NCBI RefSeq assembly: GCF_907164915.1
Contig: NC_061867.1
Coordinates: 31,307,751 to 31,371,750 of the forward strand
Reading direction: 5' to 3'
Length of the DNA stretch: 64,000 bases
Source: Impatiens glandulifera
Taxonomy: Eukaryota; Streptophyta; Magnoliopsida; Ericales; Balsaminaceae
Under the pieces are notes generated by a model. It ran no database searches, was not told the DNA's origin, and worked only from the letters and a program-made list of their open reading frames with translations. This document shows positions 57,151 through 64,000 of the stretch, one piece after another; the first letter of the stretch is position 1, and every line of letters begins with the position of its first letter. The translations under genes and the position numbers were made by a program.

Positions 57151-59340
57151 AACCGATTCAATCAACTAGGCTTTGAGGGTAAAGGTTCTTGATTCCGTGA
57201 CATTGTGTCATTCATTCATTGAAGTGGCAACAGCATTATCGATGATACCCTTGATGTGTTCAGATGTATGCTCAATTTCCTGACTTGGTTGAGTATGAAC
57301 CGACATTGCAGTTTTTCATTTCTTTTGGCCGGTGGAATTGTTGTTATCCCTGGAGGCAAAGTGAGAATGAGACTTACTCATTTGGATGCGGTTCCCTGCT
57401 GCTCTGGAGTATTCACCGATTTCAATGATCGGCTTACTTCGGTACCCTTCCGGATGCAAGATACAATCATGGCATACCGGTTCTAGTTCTTCCTCTATCC
57501 GTTTGATGTTGAGGAGGGTATCGTTTCTCACATTGGTGAACCGTTCAACCATTATCTTTTCCATCTCATTTGGATCACTTTGAACGTTCTTAAATGCTTC
57601 ATTCAATGCCTTCAGCCTGGCATGTTCATCGATCAGGGACCTCCTTGCTAAATCCATCGAAATAATATCGGTTTTCGCAAGACCGAGAGCTTCCTCCTCA
57701 ATGATCAACAGTTCCGACCAGTACTTATTCCCGGTAAGATCGAGAAGCATGTGTGAGAATTTGGTTTGGCTTCTGACCCTGCCCCACAAGCGATAAGGAC
57801 GCACTATTCCTTCAGACGCTTCCTCCAGATGAGTTGACTGTAGTTGAAACATGTCCTCTACTTCCTGTACAGAAACCGGAGGAGTAGAATCCGGTATGAT
57901 TTCGGTTTGTTCTGGTGCCTAAGTAGTTGGACCCGTTTCCTCCATGCACAGGAGGATCATCCTTAGTCATTTCTTGATTTTCTTTATTACACGGATTTCA
58001 GCCTTCCGGCGTAATAGCTTGGTTCACTGGCCCTTCTTGAGCCGGTTCTGGGTTGGATCCGGTTGGGACAAAGTCTCCCACAACCGGACCGAATGGTTGT
58101 CTTTCTTCATTATCACCCTCTCGCACCGGAGGGATTTCAGTTTCAATATTGGCCGTTTCTTCGACCGGGTTGTCTTTGGTCTAATCAGTCACACCAACCT
58201 GACCAGCTTCTTCAAGAACACTTGTCACCTTGTCTTCATTAGGACGAGTGACATCCTGTACTACTTTCTCTATAACATTCTAAACAAATTTGGAGTGGAC
58301 GGAGTAGTACTAACCTTATCAGATGGATAGAGTGTTGAGGAGACAGGAACCAGAATGTCAACCTTTAAGGGAGTTGGTTGAAATAGAAGATCAAATGACT
58401 GATGGGATCGCTCGGAAGGTGTTTTCTCAGCATCATTTGTCTTGCTAGCCGCTTTCTTCTTAGCCGTCTTCTTGGCTCTCTTTGCTACAGACTTGATTCT
58501 TCCTTTCTTCTCTTTCGCCACTTCGGTTTCTTTAGCTTTGCCCTTACCTTTTGGCTCGGCTACTTTAGGACCTGCGCCTTCCGGTGTAGCCGGTTCGGCT
58601 TCCTTAGAACCCCTGGTCCTTGGAGCTCTTTCCTTTGTCGGTTTAACAATCCGGGTCTATACACTTTCATCCTTCATGATTTTGAAGATAGAGAGGTGTA
58701 CCTTCACTTATTCGGATTTTTAAGTATTGAAGAGTTTTTCTGATCGGCATGGCATAAGCTTGAACCCGATCCTTTGTCTTGGCAACCACTTCGCATAGTT
58801 GCTCGAATAAGACGCAACCCCAATCAATCTTATCACCGTAGACTATGACCATCATAATTTCTAACTTCAGCCGGGACATATTATCAAAATTTCCTCCTTT
58901 TCCTTGTAAGGATTTGGAGACGATATCAAGAAGCCACCGAACTCTGGCTTCAAAGTATTCTTCTGGCTAGTGTGGTCCACCAGGTCACTCGCATCTTTTG
59001 AAAGTGCTAGCCGGACCGCCGCGGAGTCGGCTTTTGATAGACTGGTTCGGAAATCCCTTCCAACAGTTGGTAAACCGAGGGCTTCAGCATATAGCTCCTC
59101 AGTAATCTCAAAAGTAGTGCCGCTCACGGTGGCGGTGATAGTTCTCTTCGTCAGACTTGCCTGGCTGAGGACCTTTAGGACTTCATCCTGATGAAGAACA
59201 AACGGATTAGAGAGAAACTTTTCCAGCCCAGAATCCCTCAAAGATCCGATCAATGCTTTGTATTCACTGGTTCCATTTTCGCCGATGTCTTTGAAGTCGA
59301 CCTGCAAGATGTAGGTGAAAACAGGGTTGTCTTGTCCCAT
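57151..59340 (-). pseudogene. accessory gene III of element F, 3'-truncated
   Basis: ATG 59340 (MGQDNPVFTYILQVDF), then GLEKFLSNPFVLHQDEV and GLPTVGRDFRT. After a frame break near 58870 come IMMVIVYGDKIDWGCVLFEQ and VAKTKDRVQAYAMPI, which A has lost to a one-base deletion. The basic stretch RIKSVAKRAKKTAKKKAASK lies at 58440-58500. Coiled-coil sequence (57316-57852) includes EKIMVERFTNVRNDTLLNI. It ends at the 57150 junction, before the TRRQAK part seen in A. Confidence 0.72.
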
Positions 59341-59445
59341 TATGATTGATAAAGATGATGAAGATGATCGAGAGAGATAGATATGCAGTTTTGCTTTGGA
59401 GTTTCTAGAGAGAGAGAGTGAGTGGGTGAATAATGATTTAACTTC

Positions 59446-59458
59446 CAGTTTATATAGT
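59446..59458 (-). promoter_or_regulatory. TATA box of accessory gene III (F)
   Basis: CTATATAAACTGG about 110 bp before ATG 59340; CT-repeat patch between them, as in A. Confidence 0.7.
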
Positions 59459-59897
59459 GGGCGGTTACTTGACGGTTAAGGAATTGAACTGTCGCTTGGT
59501 TCTTTGTTTTGGCGCCAAATTTCTCTCCAAAAGTTACTATAGTAACTTTTTGGCGGTAAATAAGAGAGGTAAATATGGGCGGTAATCTAGGGACGGTAAC
59601 TATTGGCGGTAAACTGTTGGCGGTTAATTTGAAGTTTAGTTGAATGTTAATGTTTGAGATTTATTGCTTTAACCAGAAGCTTTTAGTGTTTGACCGAAAT
59701 TTTGATAAACCGGAAAAAATGATGTTATGCTTGAAGATTTGGCAAACCGGAAAAGTTGAGTTGAGTAGTAAGCCGGAAGAAAGAAAGATGAAAATATTAT
59801 AAATAAGCCGAATGAATGATGATATAGATAATCACTCGGTCGTACAACAAAATGACCAAAATGACCGGAAACAAAAACAAAATAAATTTTAAGACTG
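59459..59897. other. spacer between accessory genes II and III (F)
   Basis: Non-coding, with repeated AACCGGAA-type words at 59700-59780 and GGCGGTAA words at 59550-59625, as in the A copy. Confidence 0.5.
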
Positions 59898-60644
59898 TTA
59901 GAAGTCTCCTTCTTCTATCTTCTCGATCCATTTCTCCACGGTGTTGCCGGTCCGGTTCTCAATTCTTCCGATCCAGCTTTCCAGCATGTGGCTGGTTAGG
60001 GTGTTGGCCGGACCTACCGGGATTCCTGATCCACGATTGGGGATGATGGAACGAATGTATCGACTTATTTGGGGGGCAAAGCCGATTCATCTTCTCGGAG
60101 CTTTGATGAGCTCCTTCAAGTTGTTGAAACGAAAAGTGGCCCAATTTATGGGTTAGAGTTTGATTATAGAGATCATGAGGTCAAACACTTCCCGATAATA
60201 GTTTTGATTCGCCATTCGGCTCATAATGGACCGCTGGATTAAGTCTTGAAGGACTTGGAAGTGGGGAGCTAGGTTGTCTTTCAAACCGTGGTGTTCAACC
60301 AGATGATTGGTGCCGGAGAAGAAGAATAAATAACTTTCTTTTGCTGGAAAGTGGAGGGTTGGAAAATCCGAAAATCCTTCGGATGGTTGGTTGAAGATAT
60401 TTGAGAATGACTCTTTAGTGAGCCGATGTAGTACACCTTCAATGAAAGTAACGATGCTGCCATCGTCCCTTATGTGTCCATTGTTGAAGAACTCGTGCAC
60501 CTTCTCTTCGAGGATGGTGTCCGATCCTTCAAGGAAGGTTCGTAAGCCGACTATGAGCAGAGGTTGAATAAGAACACCTTCAAATCTAGAGTTGAGAACC
60601 GATTCAAAGTCAATGATGATTGAGTTTCGGAGTTCAGCATTCAT
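59898..60644 (-). pseudogene. accessory gene II of element F
   Basis: ATG 60644 (MNAELRNSIIIDFESVL) to TAA 59898-59900, 249 codons without a frameshift. A stop after FDLMISIIKL (TCA to TAA) is the clearest break. Motifs: GLRTFLEGSDTILEEKVHEF, QPSEGFSDFP, LIQRSIMSRMANQNYY and PINWATFRFNNLKELI. In-frame length is conserved with the A copy (250 codons). Confidence 0.72.
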
Positions 60645-60746
60645 CTTGAAGAACAAATTGAGAGACGGAAATATGAAGGTGAAGATTCAAAATATATAGA
60701 GAGAAAGATATTTCTGAAATGTGATTTGTTTGAAGAGGGATGATGT

Positions 60747-60758
60747 CTTTATATAGTG
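60747..60758 (-). promoter_or_regulatory. TATA box of accessory gene II (F)
   Basis: CACTATATAAAG, identical to 4903-4914 in A, 105 bp before the ATG. Confidence 0.72.
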
Positions 60759-61136
60759 CAGGCGGTTGAGGAGCATTTAATGAGAATATTTTTAAAAATC
60801 TGACCATTTATGTATAGTCATTAAATGCATTAAATGTTTGATACATTTTCAAGGGAATAACTTGCTTGGAAAAGATGTGATGTAGACTGTCTAGTCTATC
60901 CGGACTAGGCACGCCTTTTCGAAAATGAAGAAGTCTGTTCCCAATAATGATTTGTGATTATTCGATGTAGAGTATTTCAGATTAATAATGTTTTTATTTT
61001 CTCAAGATTTTGGCTAAAAGAGGAAAGAAATGATTTTCATTAATAGATGTACCGAAACTAGTAGTACAGCAAAATTACCAGTTCGGTACAATAAGAGAAT
61101 GAGATGTCATGGTTAGAGAAAGGACATGAAAAGATT
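60759..61136. other. spacer between accessory genes I and II (F)
   Basis: Non-coding, similar to 4915-5287 in A, including CCGGACTAGGCACGCCTTTT. Confidence 0.5.
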
Positions 61137-61871
61137 AAACGTTGGATGATCTAACGGTTGAGGTCTTCTTAGTCGTTGCCTTGTCCATCGGTCGATCATC
61201 TCTTGGATTCTCTCCTTGGTTAGTACATGCTTCGGGTGGAGAGTGACAAATTGTCCGAAGTGGAAGTCAAGACTAGCACAAGAATCGCTCAGTTGGGGAG
61301 CGTAGCCGGTTTTGTTGGTGGTGATCATCTTCTTCAGATTGCTGAAGATGATCCAGGACCAATTGACCAGGGTGCTAACTGTGATAGCAATCATCATTTC
61401 AAACATTTGCTGGGTAGAGTAGTAGCTCTTTTCCCTACCCAGAACTGTCTTTCCCAGAATCTCGATGAGAATATGGTACTTGTGAGAAAGTTAACTCTTA
61501 GGACCCCAGGTTTTAACCGGGATATTAGAGCTTGAGAACAAGTGACACATTTCTTCATTTGTCACTAAAGAGTATGTGAGATTGGTTACCCCTTTAGTGG
61601 GTAAACTGCAGTATTTAGAGAAATCCGTCTCGCTAAATAGGAAGGTTTGGCTATAGACTTGCGCCAGGATGAGGTCCCGGTGCACCTCTTTAGCGGTTTC
61701 AAAGAATTCATCGAATACCAAGTAGTTGATGATGAAACGATTCTCCAAGAACTTTCTTAGCCCGGTTCTTTCAAGGGCAAGAAACAATCCTTAAATGCCG
61801 TATTCTTCATATTGGTAGATCGAATCGAACTAGACTAAAAGGATCTTTTTAGAGAGAGGAGAGGAGTTCAT
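61137..61871 (-). pseudogene. accessory gene I of element F
   Basis: ATG 61871 (MNSSPLSKKILLV). Stops at codon 14 and a few codons before GLFLALERTGL, and a TAG after GPKS. The motifs match A: RTGLRKFLENRF, FDEFFETAKEVHR, SLPTKGVTNLTYS, ILGKTVLGREKSYY, VNWSWIIFSNLKKMI and VLTKERIQEMIDRW. A one-base deletion near 61187 shifts the last residues. Confidence 0.72.
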
Positions 61872-61944
61872 GTTCTTGTGATAATCTTTGTTCAAGTGTT
61901 TTGTTGATAATAATCTTGTGAGATGTTTTGAGATATGAAGGGTT

Positions 61945-61956
61945 GTTTATATAGCC
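61945..61956 (-). promoter_or_regulatory. TATA box of accessory gene I (F)
   Basis: GGCTATATAAAC about 80 bp before ATG 61871. G-box CACGTG at 62125-62130, 170 bp further upstream. Confidence 0.7.
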
Positions 61957-62567
61957 AAGGGTTCGGCTTGATTAAGGATATGAGCGTGCTTAGTGATGTC
62001 ATCAGGTAATTAATATGAGGTTAACTTGTTTAGATGTACAATGTAATAGTAATGACGGCTAAAGATTTTCATGATTAAAATAAATATATGGAAAAAATGT
62101 TAGTTTTCCTCTCTTGATGATGGACACGTGTCGTCATCTCGATTGAGATAGACTGTTTTATGATTTATAGGTTCCATTTTCAAGGTATGCATGAAAATGC
62201 GGTCGGCCATCCCAAGTTAGCTGGAAAACTTCAATTTATGGAAACCATGATGCATTTTATTGGTTCGTTTTCCATGACCGGTTGTATCGAGATAGCTTAT
62301 TCCGGTGTGAAGAAATGTTGAAACAGATCGACATTTGTTCAGCTTTGGATTAAACTATCTATTTACCAAGTCATTTGAACCGCTCAATATAAATACATGT
62401 GATTTGGTAGTAAGAGTTTGTCAGGCATAACCGGAGACAACTTTCCGGTTAGCATCCTTGAATGTTTAATTTCCTATTGAGGTACGACTTGAGAAGCGAG
62501 AGCTTCTCCCTGAGTTGATACCCTGGTTTTTCATTATGATGTATGTTTTGATAGCTAGCATTGATGT
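61957..62567. other. pol-accessory intergenic region (F)
   Basis: Non-coding; similar throughout to 6119-6732 in A. Contains the G-box and the hairpin 62491-62508. Confidence 0.5.
62491..62508. other. conserved hairpin after pol (F)
   Basis: GAGAAGC-GAGA-GCTTCTC, the same 18 bases as in A. Confidence 0.5.
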
Positions 62568-63344
62568 TTATGGCATAATTTGTTTACTATCAGTAAGTTC
62601 TAAAATGTTTCTGAAATAAGAAAATTTAGTTTCCTGTAGCAGTTTAGTATAGATATCGGCCACTTGTTGTTTAGTTGAGACATATTCCAGCCGGATGTGT
62701 TTTTTCTGCACATGCTCCCGAATGAAATGATGTCTTATGTCAATGTGTTTAGTTCTTGAATGCAGCACCGGATTGTATGTAATTGTTATTGCGCTTGTGT
62801 TGTCACAGAAGATAGGAGATTCTTCGGCAGTTACACTGAAATCCCTAAGTTACTGTTGGATCCAGAGGAGTTGTGCACAGCAGCTTCCGGATGCTAGGTA
62901 CTCTGCCTCTACGGTTGAAGTAGCAACTGAGGTCTGCTTTTTGCTGTACCATGAGACTAGCCGGTCTCCAAGAAACTGACAAGTCCTACTTGTACTCTTT
63001 CGATCGATCTTGCAGCCTGCATAATCTGCATCAGAGTAGCTTATTAAATTAAAACTAGAGTCTTTTGGATACCACAATCCCACGTCTTGGGTTCCTTTCA
63101 GATATTTTAGACTTCTTTTAGCTGCAGAATAATGTGATTGCTTTGGATTGACTTGAAATCTCTCGCACACTCCGACCGCGAACAGAATGTCCGGTCGACT
63201 GGCTGTTAGGTAAAGTAGTGAACCGAGGATCCCTCGATATGTTGTTATGTCTACTACTTGACCGTCCTCATCTTTATCTAACATCACGGATGAACTCATC
63301 GGTGTAGCTGCCTCGGCATATGTGTCCATTCCGAATTTCTTCAA
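62568..63344 (-). pseudogene. RNase H of element F
   Basis: STPMSSS-like SSVMLDKDEDGQVVDITTY, GSLLYLTASRPDILFAVGV, SYSDADYAGCKIDRKSTS, SKKQTSVATSTVEAEYLA and GSCCAQLLWIQQ (62850-63344). After a stop come HSRTKHIDIRHHFIREHV and VADIYTKLL (62568-62768). Confidence 0.9.
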
Positions 63345-64000
63345 CAGTTCGGCTGTGTATTTTGGCTGGCTTATAAAAGTTCCGGTTTCAATCTGCTTGA
63401 CCTGAAGACCTAAGAAGAAACTTCATTCTCCCATCATACTAATTTGAAATTTGTCAGTCGTCATTTTTGAAATTTTATCACATAATTTTGGATCGGTTGA
63501 TCCAAAAATAATATCATGAACATAGATTTGAACAAGTAATATGTGTTCCTTTTTCTCAAATTTGAAAAGAGTTTTATCAACCGAACATATTGTAAACTTG
63601 TGATCAAATAGGACTGTTGTTAATGTATCATACCAGGCTCTTGGAGCCTGTTTCAAACCGTAAAGGGCTTTGTTTACCCGGAAAATATAATTCTTGTTTT
63701 CTGGATTTTTAAAACCTGGAGGTTAATCAACATATACCTCTTCATTTATTTTTCCATTTAGAAAAGCATTTTTAACATCCATTTGAAAAACTTTGAAATT
63801 TTTAAAAGCCGCAAATGACAAGAATATTCTAATGGCCTCGAGTCTAGCCACATGAGCAAAAGATTTTTCAAAATCAATGCCTTCTTCCTGTTTGTAAACT
63901 TGAGCCACTAACCGGGCTTTGTTCCTCGTAACTAAACCGTCTTCATTGAGTTAATTTCTGAATACCCATCTTGTTCTTATGACCAATTTATGTTTCGGTC
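63345..64000 (-). pseudogene. reverse transcriptase of element F, partial, catalytic site mutated
   Basis: [36 protein letters not shown], then MKQAPRAWYDTL and QIYVHDIIFGSTDPK. The catalytic YVDD is YVHD (GAT to CAT), which should inactivate the enzyme. Continues past the window. Confidence 0.9.

Larger units (their letters stand above)
57151..64000 (-). mobile_element. copia element F, sister of A, truncated at both ends
   Basis: On the minus strand, RT, RNase H, hairpin, accessory genes I, II and III in the same order and spacing as in A. The 3' LTR, PPT and the last part of gene III (matching 411-1337 in A) are missing, cut at the 57150 junction. The 5' part runs beyond the window. Confidence 0.9.

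Overview
The window is eukaryotic, almost certainly a dicot plant nuclear genome. It is AT-rich, has no operons, and is built almost entirely of nested and decayed transposable elements: Ty1/copia elements of the SIRE/Maximus type primed by initiator tRNA-Met, Helitrons, a non-LTR retroposon and an endogenous caulimovirid. The only recognisable host-gene sequence is an intron-containing fragment of a KTF1/SPT5-like gene. From memory only, the accessory proteins described below resemble hypothetical proteins annotated in Lamiales genomes such as Dorcoceras, so an asterid source is my best guess.

Layout. 1-13097: copia element A (minus strand), complete except for most of its 3' LTR. 13098-22894: AT-rich DNA with a weak gene-like stretch, repeats, a dimeric Helitron (15703-16206) and the KTF1/SPT5-like pseudogene (19139-20345). 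22895-24281: a probable solo LTR. 26880-32290: endogenous pararetrovirus (minus strand), cut by a solo copia LTR (28397-29343). 32656-34786: a DUF4283-bearing retroposon with a 10-bp target-site duplication, sitting inside a MITE-like repeat. 35903-36478: an (AT)n tract and a second dimeric Helitron. 36835-41496: copia element E (minus strand), internally deleted, with a GTTTT target-site duplication. 42520-55150: two plus-strand copia units, C and D, in tandem and sharing one LTR. 55305-57150: a chimera of an accessory gene and an RNase H fragment (plus strand). 57151-64000: copia element F (minus strand), a sister of A, running off the window.

The most interesting content is the accessory cassette downstream of pol in A and F. 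It holds three genes (I, II and III, about 245, 250 and 936 codons) that are visibly paralogous at their N-terminal halves. Each has its own TATA box 75-110 bp upstream of its ATG, and order and spacing are kept in both copies. Gene III carries a long tail with basic, Pro/Ser-rich and coiled-coil parts. A fourth family member lies on the plus strand at 55467. SIRE elements are known for one env-like ORF after pol; three separately promoted paralogues look new to me.

In the canonical parts, gag gives the capsid and nucleocapsid, and pol gives protease, integrase, reverse transcriptase and RNase H. The LTRs supply promoter and polyadenylation signals, and the PBS and PPT prime the two DNA strands. 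All copies here carry stops or frameshifts, so none is autonomous as read.
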